From: Elizabethkingia occulta
Lineage (GTDB): Bacteria > Bacteroidota > Bacteroidia > Flavobacteriales > Weeksellaceae
NCBI RefSeq assembly: GCF_002023715.1
Contig: NZ_MAHX01000005.1
Coordinates: 62,001 to 126,000, forward strand
Reading direction: 5' to 3'
DNA: 64,000 nucleotides
Shown here: piece after piece, positions 16,628 to 26,380 of the stretch
Layout of the letters: every line of letters begins with the position of its first letter
Position numbering within the stretch: position 1 is the first letter of the stretch
The notes under the pieces: model-generated
The model's database searches: none
Told to the model about the DNA's origin: nothing
Seen by the model: the letters and a program-made list of their open reading frames with translations, nothing else
Program-made: the position numbers and the translations under genes

Positions 16628-19570
16628 ATGAATTTTTTTAAGAAAATTACTATTGCAACTACTATTGCTGCAACATTCAGCAATATGTACTTTGCTCAAA
16701 GCCAGGAACATGACTGGAAAGAGGCTACTTCAGCCGGATATACTTATAAATATGTAACGAATGATCCTACTTCAGCAAGGTATTATACACTGAAGAATGG
16801 ATTAACCGTTATTTTAAGTCCAACTAAAAAAGAACCCCGTATTCAGGCATATATTGCTACAAAAGCTGGTAGTAAAACCGATCCTGCAGATCATACCGGA
16901 TTAGCTCACTATCTGGAGCATATGCTTTTTAAAGGGACAGATAAATTTGGTACAAAAGACTGGTCTAAGGAAAAACCGCTTTTAGATAAAATAGATGCAT
17001 TATATGATGAGTATAATAAAACGACAGATGTTGAAAAGCGTAAAACTATTTACAAGCAGATAGACCAGGTATCAGGAGAAGCGGCAAAATTTGCAATTGC
17101 TAACGAATACGACAAAATGATGGGTGCTATGGGCGGACAAGGTACTAATGCTTTTACATCTTTTGAACAGACGGTTTATACTGAGGATATCCCTGCTAAT
17201 GCTATGGATAAATTTTTAGCATTACAGTCTGAGCGTTTCCGTGCTCCGGTATTACGTATTTTCCATACCGAGCTGGAGGCCGTTTATGAAGAGAAGAATC
17301 GTGGATTGGATGACGACAGACGTAAAGTTTTTGAAACGATGTTTGCTGGACTTTTCCCAGAGAATAATTATGGTAAACAAACTACCATTGGTACTATCGA
17401 ACATTTGAAGAATCCTTCTTTAAAAGCAATTCGCGAATATTATAACACCTATTATGTACCTAACAATATGGGGGTTATTATGTCTGGAGATTTTAATCCG
17501 GACGAGCTTATAGCTAAAATAGATAAGGCTTTCTCTTATATGCAGACAAAGCAAATCCCTGAATATAATCCTGGAAAGGAAAATCCTATTTCTGCACCTG
17601 TGGTAAAAGAAGTATGGGGACCTAATCCGGAGAATATTATGATAGGATTCCGTTTCCCTGGTGCTTCTACTAAAGATGCCCGTTTACTTTCGTTAGTCGG
17701 TGAAATGTTGACCAATGGACAAGCCGGACTTATTGATCTGGATCTGATTAAAAAACAAAAACTTCTGGGAGCATCAGCATTTGCATATCCTTTAAAAGAT
17801 TATTCTGTAATGCTTTTACAAGGGAATCCTGTTGAAGGACAAACTTTGGATCAGGTTAGAGAATTATTGCTTCAGGAAATTAACAAACTTAAAAAAGGAG
17901 ATTTCCCGGATGATCTAATCCCGTCTATTGTAAATAACGTAAAGAAAAATACAATTCAGGGTGATGAGAGCTACACCTCCCGTGCAGGTAATCTGATGAA
18001 TGAATTTACATCCGGTGTGGATCATAAATCTACATTGGATTATATCGGTGAGATTTCTGCTCTTACCAAACAGGATATTGTAAATTTTGCCAATAAATAT
18101 TTTAATGATAATAATTATGTGGCTGTTTACAAGAGAAAAGGTGCAGACAAAAATGTAGTGAAAGTTGAGAAACCACCTATCACTCCGGTAGAAGTTAATC
18201 GCGATGCACAATCTCCTTTCCTTATAAAGGTTAATAATATGCCTGAATCTCCTATAAAACCAGTATGGCTGGATTATAACAAAGACATTCAGAAATCTAA
18301 ATTGGGCGAATTAAATATCCTTTCTGTAAAAAATACAGATAATGACTTATTCCGCCTGCATTATTATTTCGGTGTAGGAAAATGGAATAATAAACTATTG
18401 CCTTTAGCAGCAAGTTATCTGGAATTCCTGGGGACTAAAAATAAATCTTCAGAAGATATAAGTAAAGATTTCTATAAGTTGGCAGCCAGTTTCAATGTAA
18501 GTGCTGGTAATGAAGAAACCTATATTACATTAGATGGTCTTAATTCAAATTTTGCGCAGACTATAAGTCTTTTTGAAGATCTTCTTAAAAACTGTCAGCC
18601 GGATGAAGAAGCTTTACAGGCATTCAAAGCAAGATTGAAAAAAGGAAGACAAAATGCTAAGCAGAATAAAAGTGCTATTATGGCCGGATTAAGAAGTTAT
18701 GCTCAGTATGGCGCTCAGAATCCATTTAATAATGTATTGACAGATGCTGAATTAGATGCATTGAAAGCTGAGGATCTTGTTGCAATCTTACATGATCTGT
18801 TCAACTACAAGCATGAAGTTCTTTATTATGGACCAAAAGCCGGGGCAGAGCTTGTAGCAACATTGAAACCTCTTCATAAGTCTCCGTCTGCATTCAAAAA
18901 CTTTACTCAGAGTAAAACATTTACTCAAACTACTTCAGATAAGAATAAAGTGCTTTTTGCTGACTATGATATGGTTCAGTCGGAAGTAGCATGGTCCAGA
19001 AATTCCGATTTCTATAATGCTAAAGAAGTTCCGACAATTAGCTTATTCAATAATTATTTTGGTGGCGGAATGGGATCAATTGTATTCCAGACAATAAGAG
19101 AATCTAAAGCTTTGGCTTACTCTACTTCATCATACTACTCTACTCCTGGTAAAAAAGGAGACAGAGATGTTATTATGGCGTATGTAGGAACGCAGGCAGA
19201 TAAATTCAATGAGGCAACTGCTGCTATGAATGAATTGCTTACTACACTGCCACAATCTGAAAAACTATTTGTTACGGCTAAAGACGGATTAAAGAAAACA
19301 TTAGCATCAGAAAGAATCTCTCAGGACGGAATTATTTTCAATTATATCAAAGCTCAGAAATTAGGAAACAATTTTGATATTCGTAAGAATATATATGAGC
19401 AAACCCAGACTATGAGTTTTAATGATATTAAAAATTTCCATTCCAAGGAGCTTAGTGGTAAGAATTATACCTATTGTATAGTGGCTAGTGAAAATAAAGT
19501 AAAAGAAGAAGATATGAAGAAGCTTGGTGAGTTTAAAAAGCTTACACTTGCTGAAATATTTGGTTATTAA
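16628..19570 (+). CDS. Exported M16 (insulinase-type) zinc metallopeptidase, two-domain
   Basis: This 980-residue protein has a signal peptide (about residues 1-23, ending MYFAQ). The first M16 domain carries the inverted zinc motif H-Y-L-E-H at H94, E97 and H98, with a second glutamate in ELEAVYEEKNRGLDDDRRK. The second half (from about residue 520) is the inactive M16 partner domain. Such pitrilysin-like enzymes clip peptides in a closed chamber in the periplasm. It follows the aminotransferase with only 3 bases between stop and start. About 145 bases separate it from the peroxiredoxin gene, which has its own promoter. Substrates are unknown. Confidence 0.9.
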   Translation: MNFFKKITIATTIAATFSNMYFAQSQEHDWKEATSAGYTYKYVTNDPTSARYYTLKNGLTVILSPTKKEPRIQAYIATKAGSKTDPADHTGLAHYLEHMLFKGTDKFGTKDWSKEKPLLDKIDALYDEYNKTTDVEKRKTIYKQIDQVSGEAAKFAIANEYDKMMGAMGGQGTNAFTSFEQTVYTEDIPANAMDKFLALQSERFRAPVLRIFHTELEAVYEEKNRGLDDDRRKVFETMFAGLFPENNYGKQTTIGTIEHLKNPSLKAIREYYNTYYVPNNMGVIMSGDFNPDELIAKIDKAFSYMQTKQIPEYNPGKENPISAPVVKEVWGPNPENIMIGFRFPGASTKDARLLSLVGEMLTNGQAGLIDLDLIKKQKLLGASAFAYPLKDYSVMLLQGNPVEGQTLDQVRELLLQEINKLKKGDFPDDLIPSIVNNVKKNTIQGDESYTSRAGNLMNEFTSGVDHKSTLDYIGEISALTKQDIVNFANKYFNDNNYVAVYKRKGADKNVVKVEKPPITPVEVNRDAQSPFLIKVNNMPESPIKPVWLDYNKDIQKSKLGELNILSVKNTDNDLFRLHYYFGVGKWNNKLLPLAASYLEFLGTKNKSSEDISKDFYKLAASFNVSAGNEETYITLDGLNSNFAQTISLFEDLLKNCQPDEEALQAFKARLKKGRQNAKQNKSAIMAGLRSYAQYGAQNPFNNVLTDAELDALKAEDLVAILHDLFNYKHEVLYYGPKAGAELVATLKPLHKSPSAFKNFTQSKTFTQTTSDKNKVLFADYDMVQSEVAWSRNSDFYNAKEVPTISLFNNYFGGGMGSIVFQTIRESKALAYSTSSYYSTPGKKGDRDVIMAYVGTQADKFNEATAAMNELLTTLPQSEKLFVTAKDGLKKTLASERISQDGIIFNYIKAQKLGNNFDIRKNIYEQTQTMSFNDIKNFHSKELSGKNYTYCIVASENKVKEEDMKKLGEFKKLTLAEIFGY

Positions 19571-19652
19571 TAAGTAAGAGTAAGAGATTTTCGAAAATTA
19601 TTTTGATAGATTTTATTTATTAAAAAATATTTTATCAATAGAATTTATATTA

Positions 19653-19660
19653 TATCTTTG
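19653..19660 (+). promoter_or_regulatory. -7 promoter element of the peroxiredoxin gene
   Basis: TATCTTTG matches TAnnTTTG and lies 54 bases before ATG 19715. The preceding bases (about 19600-19645) are AT-rich with TTGATAG and ATCAATAG, a loose inverted pattern that could be a regulator site. No consensus could be assigned. Confidence 0.55.
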
Positions 19661-19714
19661 TATCACAAAATTAGATAATCAATAATTATTAATTAATAAA
19701 AAAACAGAAGAATT

Positions 19715-20350
19715 ATGGCATTAGTAGGAAAGAAATTCCCAAATGTAACAGTAGACGCAATCTCCGATATGGGCGATAACTTAAGAATTAATATTCTTGA
19801 AGAGGCTGTAAATAAGCAAACTAAAGTATTATTATTCTGGTATCCAAAAGATTTCACTTTTGTATGTCCTACGGAACTTCACGCTTTCCAGGAAGCTACT
19901 GAAGAATTTGCAAAAAGAAATACTATGATCATTGGTGCATCTTGTGATACTAACGAAGTTCACTTTGCATGGTTAAATACTCCAAAAGACAATGGTGGTA
20001 TTGAAGGGGTAACTTATCCAATCTTAGCAGATACACACAGACATCTTTCTTCTATCTTAGGTATTTTAGATCAGGATGTAGACTATGATGATGAAACTGG
20101 TGAAGAAGTTTACTCAGGAGGTAATGTTACTTACAGAGCAACTTACTTAATCGATGAAACGGGAAAAATTTTCCACGAAAGTGTAAACGATATGCCATTA
20201 GGAAGAAATGTACAAGAGTACATTAGACTAATCGATGCTTATACACACGTACAAAAGCACGGAGAAGTTTGTCCTGCAAACTGGGAAGAAGGTAAAGATG
20301 CAATGAATGCAGACAGAAAAGGAGTAGCTGAGTACCTTAGCAAGCACTAA
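19715..20350 (+). CDS. Typical 2-Cys peroxiredoxin (AhpC type)
   Basis: This 211-residue peroxidase reduces hydrogen peroxide and organic peroxides. The peroxidatic cysteine is C51 in FVCPTELHAF, with the threonine and downstream arginine of the active site. The resolving cysteine is C186 in GEVCPANW, so it is a typical 2-Cys enzyme forming head-to-tail dimers. Codon usage looks highly adapted, which fits an abundant protein. A terminator hairpin follows at 20369, then a thioredoxin-like gene that could supply electrons. No ahpF is next to it, so thioredoxin is the probable reductant (inference). Confidence 0.92.
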   Translation: MALVGKKFPNVTVDAISDMGDNLRINILEEAVNKQTKVLLFWYPKDFTFVCPTELHAFQEATEEFAKRNTMIIGASCDTNEVHFAWLNTPKDNGGIEGVTYPILADTHRHLSSILGILDQDVDYDDETGEEVYSGGNVTYRATYLIDETGKIFHESVNDMPLGRNVQEYIRLIDAYTHVQKHGEVCPANWEEGKDAMNADRKGVAEYLSKH

Positions 20351-20368
20351 TCCGTAAAAATAAAATAT

Positions 20369-20415
20369 AATGTGATAATTGGTTAAGTTAGCTTTTGCTG
20401 ATTATCACATTTTTT
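20369..20415 (+). terminator. Terminator after the peroxiredoxin gene
   Basis: AATGTGATAAT and ATTATCACATT form an 11-bp stem around a 21-base loop, followed by a T-run. It lies between the peroxiredoxin and thioredoxin genes and may allow partial read-through. Confidence 0.7.
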
Positions 20416-20445
20416 ATACCCAAATTTTAACAAAAAAATACAACG

Positions 20446-20757
20446 ATGTTTTTAGAATTAACAGAAGATAAGTTACAAGAAATTATAAACAGCAATGCAA
20501 AAGTGATGGTACAATATGGTGCGTCATGGTGTGGTAATTGCAGAATTATGAAGCCTAAATTTAAAAAACTGGCTTCTGAAAATGAAGATGTTCCATTCTA
20601 CTATGTAGATGCAGAAAAACTTCCTGAATCCAGAAAATTAGCGAATGTAGACAACTTACCTACTTTTGCGGCTTTTGAAGGAGGTCAGTTAAAAAATCAG
20701 GTTCAGACGAATAAAGCTGAAGTTTTAAACGAATTGTTCAACGAAATTAAAGCTTAA
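20446..20757 (+). CDS. Thioredoxin-family protein with WCGNC active site
   Basis: This 103-residue single-domain thioredoxin fold has its active site at W28-C29-G30-N31-C32 and a cis-proline-type turn in NLPTFAAF. The CGNC pair differs from the CGPC of classical thioredoxin, which should shift its redox potential. It has no signal peptide, so it is cytoplasmic. It is followed after 3 bases by a small conserved gene and preceded by the peroxiredoxin, so a role in recycling the peroxiredoxin is likely but inferred from position. Confidence 0.88.
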   Translation: MFLELTEDKLQEIINSNAKVMVQYGASWCGNCRIMKPKFKKLASENEDVPFYYVDAEKLPESRKLANVDNLPTFAAFEGGQLKNQVQTNKAEVLNELFNEIKA

Positions 20758-20760
20758 GAC

Positions 20761-21009
20761 ATGAAATTACCAATTATAAGACAGCTATACCAAAACTGTA
20801 CAGAGGAGCAATTAGATGCTACTCTGGAAGTACTGGAAAAATTCACTGAGTTCAGAGGTGTTTCTGATGAGGATTTAGATGTTACCGGAGAGCTTATTAC
20901 CAATATTTGCGGAGCACAGGAAGTACACGCACAGGTAAAGGCCGGAGCGTCAGAAAAAGATGCGTTAAATGGTTTTGCCCAGAAAGTAATGGGAAGTATC
21001 GACAGATAA
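20761..21009 (+). CDS. Small conserved protein (DUF6952-like)
   Basis: This 82-residue, mostly helical cytoplasmic protein starts MKLPIIRQLYQNCTEEQLDA and contains DVTGELITNICGAQEVHAQV in the middle. I recall a Bacteroidetes family (DUF6952) of this size beside thioredoxin genes; that assignment is from memory. Two cysteines (C13 and C50 by count) could be redox-active. It starts 3 bases after the thioredoxin stop, so the two are almost certainly co-translated, and a strong terminator follows. The function is unknown, but an oxidative-stress accessory role fits the context. Confidence 0.6.
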   Translation: MKLPIIRQLYQNCTEEQLDATLEVLEKFTEFRGVSDEDLDVTGELITNICGAQEVHAQVKAGASEKDALNGFAQKVMGSIDR

Positions 21010-21024
21010 CCCCGATATCTATAT

Positions 21025-21052
21025 AAAAGCAACCTGAACGGTTGCTTTTTTT
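21025..21052 (+). terminator. Terminator of the peroxiredoxin-thioredoxin cluster
   Basis: AAAAGCAACC and GGTTGCTTTT form a 10-bp stem with a TGAAC loop, followed by a T-run. It lies 15 bases after the small-protein stop codon. Confidence 0.85.
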
Positions 21053-21064
21053 ATGTCTAAAAAT

Positions 21065-21072
21065 TAACTTTG
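21065..21072 (+). promoter_or_regulatory. -7 promoter element of mgsA
   Basis: TAACTTTG matches TAnnTTTG and lies 19 bases before ATG 21092. Confidence 0.6.
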
Positions 21073-21091
21073 TATAACTAACTAATAATTT

Positions 21092-21553
21092 ATGAAAAGC
21101 ATAAGAACTCTGCCAGAAAGAAAAACTATCGCCCTCGTAGCGCATGATCATAAGAAAGATGATTTGGTAAGGTGGGTGCAAAAACATGCAGAGAAATTAA
21201 CGAAGCATAATCTTATTGCTACCGGAACAACGGGGAAACTTATTGAGGAGCATTTGGGTGTAGAAGTTAAAAGAGTAATGAGTGGTCCGCTGGGAGGAGA
21301 TCAGCAACTTGGATCTATGATTGCACAGCGTCAGATAGATATTGTAATCTTCTTTTGGGATCCTATGGAAGCACAACCACACGACAGCGATGTAAAAGCC
21401 TTTATCAGACTTTGTGTTGTATGGAATACACCAATGGCATGTGATAGTGCTACCGCAGACTTTATACTCTCCTCTCCTTTTATGGAAACTGAATATCAGG
21501 CAGAAATACCGGATTATGAAGGTTATTTGAAAAGAAATATTCCAGAAGTATAA
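21092..21553 (+). CDS. mgsA: Methylglyoxal synthase
   Basis: This 153-residue enzyme converts dihydroxyacetone phosphate to methylglyoxal and phosphate, a bypass that relieves sugar-phosphate stress. Visible motifs are IALVAHDHKKDDL near the N-terminus, TGTTG (phosphate-binding), SGPLGGDQQLG with the catalytic aspartate, and FFWDPMEAQPHDSDVKA. Length and motifs match the family closely. It has its own promoter element and follows a terminator, so it is monocistronic. It is convergent with the NTF2-like gene at 21583. Confidence 0.93.
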   Translation: MKSIRTLPERKTIALVAHDHKKDDLVRWVQKHAEKLTKHNLIATGTTGKLIEEHLGVEVKRVMSGPLGGDQQLGSMIAQRQIDIVIFFWDPMEAQPHDSDVKAFIRLCVVWNTPMACDSATADFILSSPFMETEYQAEIPDYEGYLKRNIPEV

Positions 21554-21582
21554 GCAGTACTTCAAATAAACAAAATATCATA

Positions 21583-22059
21583 TCAGTTCCTGTCAAAAGT
21601 TTTAGGAATTCTGTTGCTGTCCAGTTCTTTATCGAAAATCCAGGATATAATATACCAACGGTTGTTTTCAAAGAAAAGTTGGATGCTATTGATTCCCCTT
21701 CTTATGACGGGACCATCTTTTTCTAATTGGGTTTCGTAAGTACTCCATACATGGGCTATATTTCCGAAAATCCTTACTTCCCGGTTAATCTCCTTTTCAT
21801 AGAAAGCAGTTTCTAAAACCATTTCGTCTGTTTCATGCTGAAATTCTCCGATTGACATAACGACTTGTTCCTGTTTTTCGCCAGATCGATCTGTGAAAGA
21901 ATAAACTGCTTTAGGATGATGCAGAAACTTGTCTCTTTGCCATTGTCTTTTAGCACCCTTTTCACCAGATACGACTTCGTATGAAGCTTTTATTATTGAG
22001 TCAACAGACAGAACATCTGCCATAAAAGAATTGTTTTCTGAACTTGATGGTGAGGACAT
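21583..22059 (-). CDS. NTF2-like / DUF4440-type protein
   Basis: This 158-residue protein has the pattern of a SnoaL/DUF4440 domain: alternating helices at the start, then HVWSTYETQ, RRGINSIQLFF and RWYIISWIFD as the last strands of the cone fold. It has no signal peptide and no obvious catalytic residues. Such domains serve as small enzymes or binding modules, so no reaction can be named. It is convergent with mgsA, and a region of REP-like hairpins lies upstream. Confidence 0.65.
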   Translation of the reverse strand: MSSPSSSENNSFMADVLSVDSIIKASYEVVSGEKGAKRQWQRDKFLHHPKAVYSFTDRSGEKQEQVVMSIGEFQHETDEMVLETAFYEKEINREVRIFGNIAHVWSTYETQLEKDGPVIRRGINSIQLFFENNRWYIISWIFDKELDSNRIPKTFDRN

Positions 22060-22234
22060 AATTTGTTTTATTTTTCAACAAAACTAGTGTGCTTTCAGAT
22101 GCTGGGAAAAGTTATTATTTACCTGCTGTATTTTTTTATTCAGCCGTAAGGTTTTATTATTTAAACTGATTTTAGGTAAGAAAGCCTGGAACAGATATAA
22201 TCAGAGAAGAGTGAAAATAATCCTGTTATGAGAT

Positions 22235-22429
22235 AGTATTCCTCCGGAATACTCATTTTCTGGGGCATTTGTTTTCTACACAAATTAGGCTCCTCCGGAG
22301 CATATTTCTAATTTTTCATACCTTGAATTGATACAGAGCATGTAATGTATTATATAAGTTCCTTTAGGAACTTTATATCTGTAGTAGAGCATATAATTAT
22401 GAAAATTCACAGCGTTCCGGAGGAACGCT
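22235..22429. repeat. Cluster of four REP-like hairpins with a TCC/GGA core
   Basis: Within the 563-base gap 22060-22622, which holds no gene I can support, there are four short palindromes. AGTATTCC-TCC-GGAATACT is at 22235-22253. GCTCC-TCC-GGAGC is at 22289-22301. AAGTTCCT-TT-AGGAACTT is at 22356-22373 and is lengthened by flanking ATATA/TATAT. AGCGTTCC-GGA-GGAACGCT is at 22411-22429, with the loop in the opposite orientation. A phrase AGAGCAT recurs between them. This looks like a REP/BIME-type array. I see nothing else in the gap. Confidence 0.65.
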
Positions 22430-22622
22430 ATCTTAATTGCTTTTTCTAACTTTTTGTTTCTAATGCAAAAGTGCTTTGTATCAAAATCAGTTTAAGCGAT
22501 TCTTGCCTCAAAAATTGTATTGAAAACTATTTGTAGGTAAGGAAAAAGACAATATTTTGATTATTTTTTCTTCTAGGAAAGCTTAACATGATATTAATTT
22601 TCTTATCCCGAACCGAGGTTAT

Positions 22623-22949
22623 TTAGAGCAATAATTTCTCTATACTCTTCAGCAGACAGTCTTTGTAGCTTTTTGCAACAGAAATTTTCTGATCATTTAT
22701 AATCAAATGGTTGTCCTCAAAGTAATCTACATTTCTGAGATTGATGATAAACGAATTATGAACTCTCATAAATTCTTCCGGAAGATTTTCAATAAGGTCT
22801 TTTAGCGATTTATAATATACCAGTTTTTTATTGTGTGTTGTAATAATTTCCACATAATTGCCAAGTCCCTTAATGATAGAGATTTCGTCAAAATTTAATT
22901 TGATTAACCTTTTTCCGGACTTTATAAAGGTATATTGCTTTTCAGACAT
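22623..22949 (-). CDS. Stand-alone LytTR DNA-binding protein
   Basis: This 108-residue protein consists almost entirely of a LytTR domain. It shows SIIKGLGNYVEII at the start of the domain, LKDLIENLPEEFMRVHNSFIINL (the family's F-x-R-x-H-x-S-x-I-N motif) and the final ISVAKSYKDCLL strand. LytTR domains bind DNA and normally sit behind a response-regulator receiver domain. Here no receiver is present and no histidine kinase lies nearby. It may be a constitutive or peptide-controlled regulator. Its target is unknown; the REP-rich gap lies downstream. Confidence 0.8.
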   Translation of the reverse strand: MSEKQYTFIKSGKRLIKLNFDEISIIKGLGNYVEIITTHNKKLVYYKSLKDLIENLPEEFMRVHNSFIINLRNVDYFEDNHLIINDQKISVAKSYKDCLLKSIEKLLL

Positions 22950-22982
22950 ATTTTAAATTCTATTCCTATGGTGTTTATAAAG

Positions 22983-23010
22983 CAGGCACAAACGGAAAGT
23001 CTGTGCCTGT
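22983..23010. terminator. Hairpin between the GNAT and LytTR genes
   Basis: CAGGCACA and TGTGCCTG form an 8-bp stem around a 12-base loop. It lies after the GNAT stop on the minus strand. The T-run is poor, so it may be a weak terminator or an RNA 3' end stabiliser. Confidence 0.45.
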
Positions 23011-23044
23011 ATATAGTTTATGATGAATCAGAAGCTAGATAATA

Positions 23045-23539
23045 TTAATCTTCTTTTCTTTTTTCAACCAATATAATATCTCTCCAGGTTCCATCAGGCA
23101 TCTTGCCTATTTTCTCACGGGTACCAACAACTTTGAAACCACATTTCTGGTGAGTATTCATGCTTGCTTTATTTTCTGGGAAAATACCGGATTGCAAGGT
23201 CCAAAAGCCATTTTCCTCGCTTTCGTTAACAAGTCTGCGAAGAAGAAGTGTACCAAGCCCCTGCCCTTTTACAGCATTAGACAGATAAATGCTTACTTCT
23301 GCAACACCACTGAAGCAAGGTCTTTTACTTACAGGAGACAAAGCTGCCCATCCTATAACCGTGTTGTTTTCATCAGTTATTACGAGCCTGCAGTTCTCAA
23401 AATGATTGATTTTCCAGGCTTCCCAGGTTGGAACATTTTCTTCAAATGTTGCATTATTTCCGTCAATTCCTTCTTTGAAAATATCTAATACCAACTGACC
23501 GTCGGTTTCCTGCATGTTTCTGATTTCAAAATTATCCAT
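23045..23539 (-). CDS. GNAT-family N-acetyltransferase (phosphinothricin-acetyltransferase type)
   Basis: This 164-residue acetyltransferase uses acetyl-CoA to acetylate an amine. Visible features are IRNMQETDGQLVLDIF at the N-terminus, GWAALSPVSKRPCFSGVAEVSIY, the CoA-binding motif AVKGQGLGTLLLRRLV and the final GFKVVGTREKIGKM with W-R-D. These match the PAT/MddA subgroup that acetylates phosphinothricin-like or methionine-analogue compounds. The substrate remains an inference. It starts 8 bases after the uvrA stop, so the two are co-transcribed. Confidence 0.85.
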   Translation of the reverse strand: MDNFEIRNMQETDGQLVLDIFKEGIDGNNATFEENVPTWEAWKINHFENCRLVITDENNTVIGWAALSPVSKRPCFSGVAEVSIYLSNAVKGQGLGTLLLRRLVNESEENGFWTLQSGIFPENKASMNTHQKCGFKVVGTREKIGKMPDGTWRDIILVEKRKED

Positions 23540-23547
23540 AATCCAAA

Positions 23548-26373
23548 TTACAATTCTTTTTTCAAAAATTTAGCTGTAAGGCTGTTTTTGTTTTTAATAA
23601 TCTGTTCAGGAGTTCCTTCTGCAACAATCTTACCACCATGTTTACCCCCTTCCGGTCCTATATCTATAATATGGTCTGCCATTTTTATAACATCCATATT
23701 GTGCTCTATAATGATAAAAGAATTACCCATATCCACCAACTGCTCTATTGCATTTAGCAAGACCTTTACATCCTCAAAATGTAGTCCGGTAGTAGGTTCG
23801 TCTAATATATAAAGTGTATTTCCGGTTTGTTTTTTAGCCAGTTCTGTAGCTAGCTTTATACGCTGAGCTTCTCCACCCGAAAGTGTTGTAGACTGCTGTC
23901 CCAGGGTAATATAACCTAAACCAACATCCTGTAAAGTTTTAACCTTTGCAAAAATTTTAGGTATTGGCTGGAAGAATTCCACTGCCTCATTAATGGTCAT
24001 GTCCAGTACATCGGAAATAGATTTTCCTTTGTAACGAACCTCCAGTGTTTCTCTGTTGAAGCGCTTCCCGTTGCAGGTTTCACAGTGTACATAAACATCC
24101 GGAAGGAAATGCATTTCAATAAGCTTTAATCCTGCCCCCTGACAGGTCTCACATCTTCCACCTTTTACATTAAAAGAGAATCTTCCCGGTTTATAACCAC
24201 GTATTTTGGCTTCAGGAAGTTCTGCAAACAAGTTCCGTATATCTGTAAATACTCCTGTATAAGTTGCAGGATTAGAACGTGGTGTCCTTCCGATTGGGGA
24301 CTGATCTACATCTACAATTTTGTCAATATTCTCTATTCCCTCAATACTTTTATATGGTAAAGGTTCCTGTACACTTCTGTAGAAATGTCTGTTAAGAATC
24401 GGATACAATGTTCCGTTAATCAGAGAAGATTTTCCGCTTCCGGAGATACCAGTTACCACAACCAGTTGTCCTAATGGTACTTCAAGATTTACATTTTTAA
24501 GATTGTTTCCTTTTGCTCCTTTTAAAACAATTGATTTACCATTTCCTTTTCTTCTTTCTGCAGGAATTTCTATTTTTCTTTTACCAGTAATATAGTCAGC
24601 CGTTATAGTATCTGCTTTTATCAGTTCATCCGGTTTTCCCTGCCATAGAATCTCTCCACCGAATTTTCCTGCTTTAGGGCCAATATCCAGTACATGATCT
24701 GCTTCCAGAATCATATCTTTATCGTGTTCTACCACAATAACGGAGTTACCAATATCTCTAAGATTTTTAAGAGAGTTGATAAGTCTTTCGTTATCACGCT
24801 GATGAAGACCGATAGAAGGCTCATCCAGAATATAAAGAACATTTACCAGTTGAGACCCGATTTGCGTTGCCAGACGGATACGTTGAGATTCTCCTCCTGA
24901 AAGTGTACGGGTTGCACGGCTAAGGCTTAGGTAATCTAATCCTACATCCAGAAGGAAGCCCAGGCGGCTCTGAATTTCTTTCAGAATTTCGTGGGCAATA
25001 ATTTTATTCTTTTCAGAGAATTTATCTTTAACCGCTTCCAGCCATTCCTGAAGTTCGGAAAGCGAAAGAGCGCTGACTTCTGAAATATTTTTACCGTCGA
25101 TTTTAAACTGTAAGCTGGAAGGCTGTAATCTTGCGCCATGGCAGTCCGGACATATTTCATCGGTAGTAAAATGCCTTTCTATTAATGTAGCTTCATAGCT
25201 TTCTTTATCTTCTACAACCTGTTCCAGGAAAGGAATAAGACCTTCGAAGTTTATTTTAATCTTCTTACTGATTCCCGCATGCTTAAGATCTTTTACAATG
25301 TCCTGATGACAGCCATTGTAGATAAGCTCTAATGCTTCTTCAGGAATTTTATTAAAAGACGTTGATAAATCCAGATCATAAAGCTCTAAAATAGATTTGA
25401 TCTGAGTAAGAAGCCATTTATTGTTCTTAATATCTTCAAGTGGTAATAAAGCACCCTGATTAATAGAAAGTTTAGGATTTTCTACAAAAAAGTCTGTATT
25501 AATCTTCTTTATATTTCCCAGTCCCTTACAGGTTGGGCAACTCCCCTTTGGTGAGTTAAAAGAAAAAGTATTAGGTTCCGGTAAAGGTATTGACTCTCCC
25601 GTTACCGCATCCATTAAATTTTTACTGAAGTATCTGAAATTATCTTCTCCAAACTTCTGTATCATTACAATCCCCTCTCCAAGATGTAATGCTGTAAACA
25701 GAGACTTCTGAATTCTTGCTTCAGAGGCGGCTTCTCCTATAATCAGGCGGTCCACAACAATTTCTATATCGTGAGTTTTGTATCTGTCCAGCTTTAGGTC
25801 GGGTTCTATATCAATTAATTCACCATCTACTCTGGCCTGTAAATATCCTTTTTTGGAATATTGCGCAAAAAGCTCACGATAATGTCCTTTTCTAGATCTT
25901 ACAACCGGAGATAGTAATAATATTTTTTGACCGCTGTAGCTTTCACGGATTGCCTCCAGAATTTGATCCTCGGAGTAACCAATCATTTTATCTCCGGAAT
26001 CTGCCGAATAAGCATCCGAAACTCTTGCAAAAAGCAAACGGAGATAATCATACAGTTCGGTAACTGTACCTACTGTAGAACGTGGGTTTTTAGACGTTGT
26101 TTTCTGTTCGATAGCAATAACCGGAGATAAACCTTCTATTTTGTCAACATCAGGTCTTTCCAAGCCACCTAAAAATTGTCGGGCATAAGCCGAAAAAGTT
26201 TCGATATATCTTCTTTGACCTTCTGCAAATATTGTATCAAAAGCCAGCGATGATTTTCCGCTACCAGAAAGCCCAGTAATAACCACTAATTCGTTACGTG
26301 GAATTTTTACGTTAATGTCTTTCAGGTTGTGCTCGCGGGCACCATACACTTCAATGAAATCTGTGTTTTCCAT
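23548..26373 (-). CDS. uvrA: Excinuclease ABC subunit A
   Basis: This 941-residue damage-recognition ATPase of nucleotide excision repair has two ABC modules. The first Walker A is GLSGSGKSS (K40) and the second is GISGSGKSS; the signatures are [12 protein letters not shown] and [12 protein letters not shown]. Zinc-finger cysteines appear as [16 protein letters not shown] and CETCNG. The protein scans DNA as a dimer with UvrB and then hands lesions over to UvrBC. A promoter element ends only 8 bases before the ATG, suggesting an almost leaderless transcript. The GNAT gene follows in the same unit. Confidence 0.96.
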   Translation of the reverse strand: MENTDFIEVYGAREHNLKDINVKIPRNELVVITGLSGSGKSSLAFDTIFAEGQRRYIETFSAYARQFLGGLERPDVDKIEGLSPVIAIEQKTTSKNPRSTVGTVTELYDYLRLLFARVSDAYSADSGDKMIGYSEDQILEAIRESYSGQKILLLSPVVRSRKGHYRELFAQYSKKGYLQARVDGELIDIEPDLKLDRYKTHDIEIVVDRLIIGEAASEARIQKSLFTALHLGEGIVMIQKFGEDNFRYFSKNLMDAVTGESIPLPEPNTFSFNSPKGSCPTCKGLGNIKKINTDFFVENPKLSINQGALLPLEDIKNNKWLLTQIKSILELYDLDLSTSFNKIPEEALELIYNGCHQDIVKDLKHAGISKKIKINFEGLIPFLEQVVEDKESYEATLIERHFTTDEICPDCHGARLQPSSLQFKIDGKNISEVSALSLSELQEWLEAVKDKFSEKNKIIAHEILKEIQSRLGFLLDVGLDYLSLSRATRTLSGGESQRIRLATQIGSQLVNVLYILDEPSIGLHQRDNERLINSLKNLRDIGNSVIVVEHDKDMILEADHVLDIGPKAGKFGGEILWQGKPDELIKADTITADYITGKRKIEIPAERRKGNGKSIVLKGAKGNNLKNVNLEVPLGQLVVVTGISGSGKSSLINGTLYPILNRHFYRSVQEPLPYKSIEGIENIDKIVDVDQSPIGRTPRSNPATYTGVFTDIRNLFAELPEAKIRGYKPGRFSFNVKGGRCETCQGAGLKLIEMHFLPDVYVHCETCNGKRFNRETLEVRYKGKSISDVLDMTINEAVEFFQPIPKIFAKVKTLQDVGLGYITLGQQSTTLSGGEAQRIKLATELAKKQTGNTLYILDEPTTGLHFEDVKVLLNAIEQLVDMGNSFIIIEHNMDVIKMADHIIDIGPEGGKHGGKIVAEGTPEQIIKNKNSLTAKFLKKEL

Positions 26374-26380
26374 AAGGTTA

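Noticed and set aside
22060-22622. CRISPR array or tandem repeat in the hairpin-rich gap
   Set aside because: The palindromes differ in stem sequence and spacing is irregular; no constant direct repeat with unique spacers is present.
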